Source: Aurelia coerulea
Lineage: Eukaryota; Cnidaria; Scyphozoa; Semaeostomeae; Ulmaridae
Assembly (NCBI GenBank): GCA_039566865.1
Contig: CM076949.1
Location: 9,959,501-10,023,500, forward strand
DNA: 64,000 bases
Direction of reading: 5' to 3'
The notes under the pieces: model-generated
The model's database searches: none
What the model was told of the DNA's origin: nothing
What the model saw: the letters and a program-made list of their open reading frames with translations, nothing else
Program-made: the position numbers and the translations under genes
In this document: positions 55,790 to 64,000 of the stretch, in pieces
Numbering within the stretch: position 1 is the first letter of the stretch
Layout of the letters: the number at the start of each line of letters is the position of its first letter

Positions 55790-56022
55790 CAATCCTGGCC
55801 AAAAGGAGCTATGGGAAATAAGCAAATTGCAGTGTTTTCATGATGTTTCCTAGAATATCGAAGCGAAAACATAAGTTTAGGACGACCTTCTCATCCCCCA
55901 CCCCTAATTCATTGTTGGCAAGGTCGAAGGGCGTTTAATTCAAGCAAAATTGAAAGAGTGCACAGTAAAAGACCGACTTAGTGCAATCTTGTGAATTGTC
56001 CTAAGTATTTTGGCCAATACTG
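55790..56022. repeat. Diverged terminal module related to elements I/II (233 bp)
   Basis: Ends CAATCCTGGCCAAAA and its imperfect inverted copy TTTTGGCCAATACTG, with the TTTTCAGA/TCTGAAAA context seen at the inner edges of elements I/II. A 29-bp inverted pair (about 56040-56068 and 56612-56642) and TGACGTCA at 56792 lie to its right. Probably a decayed member. Confidence 0.5.
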
Positions 56023-57048
56023 TCTGAAAAATGGCTATTAAAGGCATTGAGTCATGGTAAATAGCGATTCTCCGCTGGGGGTCTGTCTGCCTTCATGTGA
56101 TCAGTCTGTTTTCATGTGATCAGAGATGAACTTCACAAATACGAGGCTACATTGGATCCCGCTGAGACTGTCCCACCTGGCGTCTCGTGGCGCGTGGCCT
56201 ATGTTTCGCATTTTTTAAACCTAACACTTTTTGTCAATCCCCACAAAAACTCGTTATTCAATTGAATCCCTTGGCCCTAAGCACATTGCTATCCTTTTAT
56301 TGAGATAATCCTCTAAATTTTCACGCGAGCGCTTTGTTTTAAGTCTCTTTTGGTTACTATCGATATGAATTATATTCCTAGCCTCATTTTATCAGTTGTC
56401 TTGTAACACCATGAGAGACAGTCGTCAGATCCTTTTGTTTTCTTTGCTATGTGAAATTACACCTTGTTGACTTCAAAGGGAAACCCCGATAATAAAGCTT
56501 TAAGAACATATTCAGGTGAGAATATCATGTGTGCAGTTTGAATTACAGCCAATCAGATTGGCGTAAGCTATCATCATGACTCAGCGATTTTTGCAAATTG
56601 GGTATACGCGGTCTATTTACCATGACTCAATGCCTTTAAAACCTATCATAGATATAAATCCAAATGTACTTGTATTAGATGTATTAGACAATCCCCTTTA
56701 TTATGAACGGATAGCCACTAAGTGTGGGCTTAACTCCAAAGTGCTGAAGATGTTAATGTTTTCATTGTTACAGGTTCATCTATCAGAACTATGACGTCAT
56801 CAAATTATGCAAAATTTTTCCATTGCGTTCTGGAGTATTTATCCGCAGTATCCCAAGTATTTTGGCCAAGATTGCGATTACCTAATTTTGTAGTCGATAG
56901 AACACGGTTAACTTTATTTGTCCACATTTTAAAGAGTCACTGTCAGTGGTCAGATATTCAAAATAGACTAGGCTTGCCGCGCCGTCGTATTGGTCATTCA
57001 GGTGTATGGACAGTTGAATTTAGTGCACCGGTTATATGCAAGTATGTA
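56023..57048. other. No recognisable gene
   Basis: Holds a 29-bp inverted repeat pair around GGCATTGAGTCATGGTAAAT, a TGACGTCA palindrome and, near 56848, CCAAGTATTTTGGCCAAG, a possible module end. Likely the interior of a decayed DNA transposon. Confidence 0.4.
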
Positions 57049-57306
57049 CAATGTCTGCCAAAAGTCCTTGGAACACTTGGGCCATTTCTTGACAATCCGC
57101 AGTTCTAACCATAGCGGTTAGGTTTAAACACCCCCCAAAACAATGTTGATTTGCAAGGTTATTGTCCTAGCATTCCATTAGAGTCGAGAATCGTCCCGCC
57201 ATCCCCCTTTGATCATCACGGAACAACATTGTTCTAAGGTGGAGAGGAGGAAATCACAAAAAATGCAACAATAACAAAGGTGTTCCAAAACTTTTGGCAG
57301 GCATTG
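57049..57306 (-). repeat. Solo terminal module of the element II type (258 bp)
   Basis: Inverted, diverged copy of the element II module (CAATGTCTGCCAAAAGTCC at left, GGCAGGCATTG at right). TA precedes it, but CA follows, so the target duplication is decayed or absent. No partner module lies nearby, so modules occur alone. Confidence 0.75.
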
Positions 57307-59149
57307 CAGGTGGTCAAAACGAATATAAATCTTTTCAAGGAGGTTGACTGGTTTTCCAGATTTTGTATGATTAAATTTTGATGGAAAAAATTCAGACATC
57401 AGGGTCTTAATCCCCGTGTGCTTAGCTAATTGTAAAAGCAGAAGTTCATTTTGAAGCCCCATCTTCGGTGAAAATTTTGACCAAATTTCATGTAAATATC
57501 TCTTATGGTTTGGAAATCAAAAATATATCCATTACACAGATTTCGCGAAAATCGCATTTCCAGGAAATTGACTTCAAAGTTCATGATAGTAATCAAATAG
57601 TTGAAATATGCTAGGTCAAAAACTTTCAGCCTCTAAAATCTTTTGCTTGTCATTGTTGGACTGCCCTTTAGTCCTAAATTTTTTTCTTGACACTTTTGAG
57701 GCTCATTTCTCGTTATTTTCTGCAACTATATTCTAGTGCTATCAAAGTAAACAAATGTTTTTATGTGAAATATTTTTGTGCTACTTCACAATTTCTAAGG
57801 GATTTTTTTCACTGCGTCAACACTCATATCAAACTTTGCAAACAACCTTGGCCTAGACTTATGGCGTGATTCCTTGAATTCGTTCTATGTTTGTAACTGC
57901 GCGAAGCAAATCGTGGCGTCCATTTAAACGGGATAAATGTCAGAAAAGCTTTTCCTTTTGGCTAGCAGTTTGCACAATAATTACAGTGAGTCCCAGTTAC
58001 CTTTGCTGAAAGCAAGACTGTCAAAACAATTCAATAGTGATAACTGCCATGATGTTATCAGTCTTATCAGATGTCAACTGCGCAAGGCCTGATGTTGTCT
58101 TGGGCCAGAACAAAAGCTCTGCAATGCGTCATTCGAAAGGAATTTATACTTAAAACAATAATGACTACACTCCAATTCAATCAGCTTGTTCTAATTGCTT
58201 CAAAATTTAACAATGCTCAAATGCTATGGTTAAATTTACGACAGACTCACGACTGTGTTGAAAGCCTTTACGACGAAGGCCCTAATATTTCAATGTGGTC
58301 TAATCACACAAACAACAGGATATGACTGCTGCTTCGCAATTGAAAATGTAAGATTCGGAGCAGTGGAACAATAGGAACTTTCGAATGTCAGTCCCTTGCA
58401 CCTTAGCATGATCTCCCTTTCTCATTGGAAGCCCCCATTAAAATTCCCCTGTTCTCTCCTCTCGAGCCAACGATATTTTAGCTGGAAAAAGAGCCCGATC
58501 TATGAAACTCTGCCCTTGCCCTTTCAAAAGAAAAAGTGGGAGTAAGACAAAGCTCCAATGTACTAATGGTCCGGCAATTGTGATATGTCTAAAGATCATT
58601 CCCTTGTACACAGAAAACTGAAAGGGATTCTGCCAATCCTTTGATGTCACCGAATTCGCCCCTTTCCCTGATTTGGGGGCGAATTTGAGAAAACAAAATC
58701 TCTATTGCACCCCGTACAGGGAAGACGAAGATAGGATCAGTGCAACGGTGCTCGACTTTTACGCCACACAAAATTTGCTTCACACATTAATAATATAGAT
58801 GTTTTTGCATCCATCTTGCAATTTCCAGCCAATTTACATATCAAGGACTTTTACTAAGTAGAACACAGGGTTTAATGAACGAACATAAAATAATGATAAT
58901 AACAATAAGAATGGCCTAAATACATGGAAAGCATAAGAATGTTCATGAGAATAAAGATAAGATAAGTGAATGGTAACGAAGGTAACAATAAAGATCACAT
59001 AAAGATATAAAGTTATTGGAGGAGGGGAGGGTGGTGACAGTGAAGAGCAGATATAAGGTCAATTGGGTTGATCACTGGATAGGTCAACTTCTTGGCAGTT
59101 TGTTGTCCTGTTAATTATACTCAGGGAGAGAGCGATTAAATTGGGCCTT
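57307..59149. other. No recognisable feature
   Basis: About 1.8 kb of AT-rich sequence. Open frames up to 84 codons without motifs; no repeat relation seen. Confidence 0.35.
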
Positions 59150-60198
59150 TACTATTAAATTGGGCCTTTAATATTCATAATCCAGTTCAATGCTGCCCAT
59201 AAGGTCCCAAAACATTCTAAAATCGTAACTTATGCCGATGACCAGTTATGTACATGTCTTCTAGCTCTCTGAGCGAAATTGAAACGAAACTGAGCGAAGA
59301 TCTAGACAGCCTTAAATCCTGGTTTGATTGCAACGAATTAGTAATTAACCTGAAAAAAGGAAAGACAGAAACCATGATTTTTGGAACATCAAAAAGGCTA
59401 AATAAACTTGAATGAAAAGTGATGGAAATCAGGGTGAATGGTTTTGAAAATCAATGGAACCTCCAGCTATAAGTACCTCGGGGTTCATCTAGATCAAACT
59501 CTGATCTTTGAAGATCATTTCAACAAAATCTACAAACAAGCTGCTGCTAGGCTAAACCTATTGAGAAAAATCCGATGCCTTATTGACTCTGCGACTGCAG
59601 AACTGATTTACAGAACAATCATAATGCCAATTTTTGGGTACTGCGGATTGATCTTCCTGGCTTGGTCTCAGTCGTACAAGAACAGAATTGAAAGCATTGA
59701 GCACAGAGCCAGAGATGTTATAAGGTCAAATAACCTGACGGTTGACCTACGTATACCAAAAATTGATGCAGTAATTAAGAAAAGAGCTTGTACTTTGGTC
59801 TTTGATAATCTACAACGAAATGTCTGTGATGTGATGAAAAAATACTTCATTAAAGGGTCTGTTTCATCAAGCATGCCTTGCACGTGCCATCTCTTGGTTG
59901 GCCTTTGTTGCCGCCATTTTCATGGCCCATGAAAATGGTGGAAAACAAAGGAAAACCAAGAGACCAAGAGAGTGCAAGGAATGCTGGATGAAACAGACCC
60001 TTTAAGAATACACACGGAAAGAACACAAGGAATGAGGAACGATCAGTGAATTTACCACTAATGAAAACGGAATTTGGACAAAAAGAACTTTATTTCTTGG
60101 CTGCAAAAGAATTCAACGACTTGCCTCTACAGGCAAGGAAGATGGAATCTCGACTTCTTTTCAGACAGTTTTTAGATAGCCATTTTAATAATGTTTAA
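59150..60198 (+). pseudogene. LINE RT fragment with YADD, interrupted by a 148-bp palindrome
   Basis: The plus-strand fragment begins before the RT motif C (IVTYADDQLCTCLL, about 59225-59265), continues LDSLKSWFDCNELVINLKKG, KTETMIFGTSKRL, then in another frame YKYLGVHLDQTLIFEDHF, LNLLRKIRCLIDSATAELIY and RIESIEHRARDVIRSN up to KKYFI. There a palindrome interrupts it. After it the frame resumes as KNTHGKNTRNEERSVNLPLM and ends SHFNNV. One frame change lies near 59415-59438. The fragment lacks the N-terminal RT and endonuclease. CR1/L2/Rex-like by its C-terminal pattern. Confidence 0.82.
59854..60001. mobile_element. 148-bp palindromic MITE with TTAA duplication
   Basis: A nearly perfect palindrome beginning AGGGTCTGTTTCATC and ending with the complement, flanked by TTAA at 59850-59853 and 60002-60005. 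Deleting it with one TTAA restores the LINE frame (TTC ATT AAG AAT ACA). The TTAA target points to piggyBac, Kolobok or Sola3 machinery. Confidence 0.85.
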
Positions 60199-60290
60199 TT
60201 CTGTAAGTATCTAAGGTTCACTTGTATTTTGAATTTAATTCTGTAAGTATCTAAGGTTCACTTGTATTTTGATTTTAATTTTGTAAGTTT
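60199..60290. repeat. Tandem duplication of about 43 bp
   Basis: TTCTGTAAGTATCTAAGG and CACTTGTATTTTG occur twice just after the LINE stop. Confidence 0.8.
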
Positions 60291-60385
60291 TAAAAGGACA
60301 TTTCCTGTAACTATTAAGCTAGCAGGACCCTAATGATAACAATATTGTAAATATTGATAGGTTATCCTGTTGAAATATTCGTAAA

Positions 60386-60401
60386 TTATTATTATTATTA
60401 C

Positions 60402-60432
<31 letters not shown>
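60386..60432. repeat. (ATT)n array
   Basis: First of the ATT arrays that carry R4-like 3' ends. Confidence 0.95.
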
Positions 60433-60687
60433 TGTTCTTTGCTTTTAATGCAGTACAGTTCTCGCCACTGTGCCGAGGTCAGTCCATGTCCCTAAGGCAA
60501 CAGCAGTGTTCACTTGATGGACAACGTTCTTCTCAGGATGTGGGCGTTTCCGAGGAGAGCAATCTTCTGCAATTCTTCAATCCGTATGTGGCCAGGAATT
60601 TGACTGACGTACTTCTCAAGGCCTTTCTTGATGAGTCCCAGTGCTCCCACTACAATTGGAACTGTCGATGTCTTCATTTCCCACATT
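60433..60687 (-). pseudogene. R4/Dong-like LINE 3' fragment (a)
   Basis: Minus strand: TSTVPIVVGALGLIKKGLEK, then IRIEELQKIALLGNAHILRR and a short 3' UTR. It lies between ATT arrays. Almost identical to fragment b, 380 bp downstream. Confidence 0.85.
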
Positions 60688-60695
60688 TTTATTAC

Positions 60696-60761
<66 letters not shown>

Positions 60762-60766
60762 CATCA

Positions 60767-60812
<46 letters not shown>
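60688..60812. repeat. (ATT)n array
   Basis: About 125 bp with a short ATC patch. Confidence 0.95.
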
Positions 60813-60813
<1 letters not shown>

Positions 60814-61072
60814 TGTTCTTTGCTTTTAATGCAGTACAGTTCTCGCCACTGTGCCGAGGTCAGTCCATGTCCCTAAGGCAACAGCAGTGTTAACTTGATG
60901 GACAACGTTCTTCTCAGGATGTGGGCGTTTCCGAGGAGAGCAATCTTCTGCAATTCTTCAATCCGTATGTGGCCAGGAATTTGACTGACGTACTTCTCAA
61001 GGCCTTTCTTGATGAGTCCCAGTGCTCCCACTACAATTGAAACTGTCGATGTCTTCATTTCCCACATTTTTA
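60813..61072 (-). pseudogene. R4/Dong-like LINE 3' fragment (b)
   Basis: Same sequence as fragment a with about two substitutions. The 380-bp offset, array included, indicates a tandem duplication rather than independent insertion. Confidence 0.85.
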
Positions 61073-61102
61073 TTACTATTATTATTATTATTATTATTAT
61101 TG
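61073..61102. repeat. (ATT)n tract
   Basis: Short ATT array between fragments b and c. Confidence 0.9.
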
Positions 61103-61914
61103 TTCAATATTCACTCGGCGTTGATGTTGACTACCGGTTAACTGCTGGATAGCAAGTCAAGTCCCTTGGCCTTAGGTATCCAGTACTTTTCTCAGGATCT
61201 TTGCAGTTCCCAACAGACACGCTTTTTGTAAAAGTTCTGTGCTGCACTCCACTTCAATTTTCTTCAACAAATTCTCAAAGTTCTTTCCAATGGTACCCAG
61301 AGCCCCAATGATTATTGGTACAATCTTAACATCCCTCACGTTCCATAACCTCTTAATCTCTCTCTTCAAGTCTTGATACAACTCAATTTTTTCCTTTTCT
61401 TTTCTTTCAATTCTTGTATCAAAGGGGCAGGATATGTCAATCAGCAAACACGATCGATCCTTTTTGTTTTCAAACACAATGTCTGGTCGGTTATGCTCCA
61501 GTCGATGATCTGTCTGTATGGGAAAATCCCATAATAACCTAAAGTCTTCTGTCACAATCACACTCTCTACTTTATGGTTGTACCATCTATCTCCATGGTC
61601 TAATCCTAGTTTTTGACATAACTTCCAGTGGACAATTTGAGCTACCTTGTCATGTCTCCAGCCTTTATATTGTACTTGTGCTAGCTGTCGACACTCAGAA
61701 ACAATGTGTGCAATTGTTTCATCCGCTTCTCCACACAGTCTGCATTCTTTTGATACATTTTCGTTGTAAATGATGTTCTTTACAGAATTTGTTCCCACTG
61801 CTTGCTCTTGCGCTGCAAATATGGTGCTCTCTGTTTCTTTCTTTAATCCTGCATGTTTTAACCAATTCCAGTTCTTATCTTTATCCATCAAATCTTTTGT
61901 AGCAGCAGCTGCAA
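61103..61914 (-). pseudogene. R4/Dong-like LINE 3' fragment (c): zinc knuckle + RLE nuclease
   Basis: An open frame at 61891-61172 on the minus strand. Zinc knuckle CRLCGEADETIAHIVSEC (C-X2-C-X8-H-X4-C), then WDFPIQTDHRLEHNRPDIVF, SCLLIDISCPFDTRIERKEK (RLE: PD, Asp, Lys), LWNVRDVKIVPIIIGALG and LLQKACLLGTAKILRKVLDT. The RT is missing: 5' truncated exactly at the ATT array. The nuclease core looks intact. Confidence 0.87.
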
Positions 61915-61916
61915 CA

Positions 61917-61971
<55 letters not shown>
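61915..61971. repeat. (ATT)n array
   Basis: About 57 bp, at the 5' truncation point of fragment c. Confidence 0.95.
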
Positions 61972-61972
<1 letters not shown>

Positions 61973-62040
61973 ATTTGCTTTTAACAGTTTTGTTTTTCAT
62001 ATACTTTTTTCTGTTATTTTTGATGGTGGTTTTGTTTTAA
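61972..62040 (+). repeat. Possible PLE tail fragment between ATT arrays
   Basis: About 70 bp resembling the last bases of PLE tails (TTCTGTTATTTTTGATGGTG compared with the PLE-1 end). No hammerhead core remains. Confidence 0.4.
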
Positions 62041-62126
<86 letters not shown>

Positions 62127-62133
62127 TTATTAT
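62041..62133. repeat. (ATT)n array
   Basis: About 90 bp of ATT repeats with single-base variants. Confidence 0.95.
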
Positions 62134-63616
62134 TATATTGTACATGCTCGGGCTAGATGTTTTCCGGTTTATGCCTTGAAAGCAAGTTGCAACAAGCAAC
62201 TAAAGGTTTCAAAGTCAATGTCCATCTTCTTCAGGTTTAGAGCACCTTCCTCAGTATTCTTCCTGTTCCTAACAATGCTGGTTTTTGCACCTGTCCTACT
62301 CTCAAATTAATCCCAATTTTCTCTATCCATTTATCAAATTCTTTCGATACAGCTCTCAGTGCTCCAATAACTACAGGTATGACAATCACTTTCTTCATGC
62401 CCCACATAGTGGCTACTTCTCTTTTCAAGTCTCCATACTTTTCCATCTTTTCTCGCTCTTTCGCTCTTACTCGGGAATCCCACGGCACTGCTACGTCAAT
62501 GATCTTGCATTCCTTTACATCTTCCTTTACCACCACAATGTCTGGTCTTCGTGCTTCAATCTCATGGTCGCACTGGATATTGAAATCCCACAATACCTTG
62601 ATATTTCCCTTTCTTGAAACACCCTCTGGTTCATGTTCGTACCACTTATTTGCCCTTTCGATGTCAAGCTCTCCACACAACTTCCAGTGTATATTTCTTG
62701 CAATGTTATCATGCCTTCTCTTGTATTCTCGCTGGGCTAGCATTTTACATTCACTCACAATATGGTTGATCGTCTCTCCCTTTTCGCCACATAACCTGCA
62801 CAGAGGTGACTCCAGGGTGTTATCAATATGATGTTTCACATAGTTTGTTCTCAAAGCCTGGTCTTGTGCAGCACATATTAATGCTTCTGTACAAGCTTTC
62901 AAGTCACCATTTTTGAGCCATTCCCAGGTCTTATCTTTATCAATGTTTTCATCCATTTCTCTGATGTATTGTCCGTGCATTCTTTTCTCTTTCCATGCTT
63001 GTTCTCTTGCGCTGATCTGCTTTTTTTTTAATTCTTCAGGTCTTACTGTTTCGTCTGTTTTGATGGTCATTTTTATACTTGCTACTTTCAACATTGCTTT
63101 GCTTTACATACCAACCCAAGCTATTCTCTTCACCCTTTATACACCCTCGCAACTACTTAGCCCCCTTCCTCCTTTGTGCCTTGGTATATACAACCTACAA
63201 CATCACTCTTCGGGTGCAGCATTTTATACATTGTCATCAATTTCCTAGTTCTTCTATCCATCCATTCAAGCTCTTCCCTTGTCCATTTCAGCAAACCAGC
63301 TACATTTCTTAAGAGAGAAATCGCCCACGTATTTATTGCCTTTACCTTATTTTTTCCATTCAATTTTGACCTCACTATCAATCTTGTTCTTCTCAGATAT
63401 TCATTTCTAAAATTGTCTTTCATTTCTTTTTCCTTGAGTTTGTCAAGTTCCAATATCCCAAGGTACCTATAGCCATCATTTTCTACTTCTTTAATCGTCT
63501 CACCATTTGGTAGTACTATACCTTCTGTATTGCTTAGTTTTCCTCTTTTCATAACCACTACACCACATTTCTTTATCCCGAATTCCATTCCTATATTTTT
63601 ACTGATCACTTGCACT
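62134..63616 (-). pseudogene. R4/Dong-like LINE (d): RT thumb, zinc knuckle, RLE nuclease
   Basis: The longest R4-like copy. Minus strand from 63616: FGIKKCGVVVMKRGKLSNTE, GYRYLGILELDKLKEKEMKD, INTWAISLLRNVAGLLKWTR, MDRRTRKLMTMYKMLHPKSD. A frame change follows near 63150 (YIPRHKGGRGLSSCEGV is readable in a second frame). Then KDKTWEWLKNGDLKACTEAL, knuckle CRLCGEKGETINHIVSEC, RRPDIVVVKEDVKECKIIDV and AVPWDSRVRAKEREKMEKYG (RLE), and LGTGRILRKVL at the stop. The ARTKLMTM/LHP pattern is characteristic of R4/Dong elements, which are known to target TAA repeats in insects. The RT palm is missing. Confidence 0.85.
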
Positions 63617-63642
63617 ATCATTATTATTATTATTATTACTAC

Positions 63643-63679
<37 letters not shown>

Positions 63680-63704
63680 ATCATTATTATTATTATTATT
63701 ATTA

Positions 63705-63738
<34 letters not shown>

Positions 63739-63757
63739 CATTATTATTATTATTACT
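63617..63757. repeat. (ATT)n array
   Basis: About 140 bp, interrupted. At the 5' truncation of copy d and the 3' end of copy e. Confidence 0.95.
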
Positions 63758-64000
63758 TCTTTACTTCGCACAGCTTGCTGTTCTGCTGGTATTTTTTCAA
63801 TGTCAGCTGTCTTCAGCCAGTAAACTGAGGTGACATTGTCTTATCATATTGTCTTTGTCCTTCTGTTCTTCGTAGCTTTTTCTGGATGCATTCTATCTTG
63901 ATCTTTCTCTTATATCGTTTAGTTTTCTAACTTCCTTCTCAATATCCTTGCTGTTCCCAGTAAAGCGGTCTTCTGTAGGTGTTCTGTCTTTATCTTTATT
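63758..64000 (-). pseudogene. R4/Dong-like LINE 3' end (e), continues beyond the window
   Basis: The minus strand reads EHLQKTALLGTARILRRKLE followed by a stop near 63920, matching the C-termini of copies a-d and f. It enters from the right edge of the window, so its full extent is unknown. Confidence 0.75.

Overview
The window reads as a gene-poor, repeat-saturated stretch of an animal genome. The mix of elements points to a cnidarian, most likely an anthozoan (stony coral or sea anemone): Penelope-like elements (PLEs) with a GIY-YIG nuclease, CR1/L2-like LINEs with a 2A peptide, R4/Dong-like and other restriction-like-endonuclease (RLE) LINEs, P-element/THAP9-like transposases, Tc1/mariner-like remnants and abundant (TAA)n arrays. 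This assignment is inferred from element families. No conserved host gene was recognised. The only spliced-looking gene (minus strand, 6.4-7.9 kb) is of unknown function and carries frameshifts.

Layout. 0-8 kb: a broken P-element-type transposase (+) faces a two-exon unknown gene (-); between them lie a 702-bp TIR element with a 4-bp target duplication and a 1.17-kb foldback element with TTAA ends. 8-10 kb: a 5'-truncated PLE ending in a hammerhead-ribozyme motif and a TAA array. 10-12 kb: two non-autonomous elements. 12.9-16.8 kb: a LINE 3' fragment (-) split by a 3,088-bp TA-flanked element (element I) that contains a decayed Tc1/mariner transposase. 16.85-27.58 kb: a TIR element split by a CR1/L2-like LINE whose reading frame is itself split by two tandem copies of an unclassified element, one holding 4.2 kb of foreign sequence. 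28.3-31.7 kb: a LINE fragment and an L1-type ORF1. 33.76-35.92 kb: element II, with the same architecture as element I and an empty site 1 kb away. 36-46.6 kb: RLE-LINE fragments and five PLEs strung between TAA arrays. 47-50.4 kb: an RLE LINE split by another copy of the unclassified element. 51-54.6 kb: a near full-length PLE (ORF of about 975 codons). 55.8-57.3 kb: solo terminal modules related to elements I/II. 59-60.2 kb: a LINE fragment split by a 148-bp palindrome flanked by TTAA. 60.4-64 kb: at least five R4/Dong-like 3' ends, all in one orientation, each inside an (ATT)n array.

Several insertions can be dated relative to one another because removing them restores a reading frame exactly (element I, the 148-bp palindrome, the copy inside the RLE LINE). 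The main structural themes are (1) PLE tails with hammerhead cores and compensatory stem II changes, (2) TAA microsatellites as shared landing sites for RLE LINEs and PLEs, and (3) an unusual transposon architecture with near-identical direct terminal modules that are themselves palindrome-ended. All motif, repeat and target-site statements were read by eye; no alignment or database search was run.
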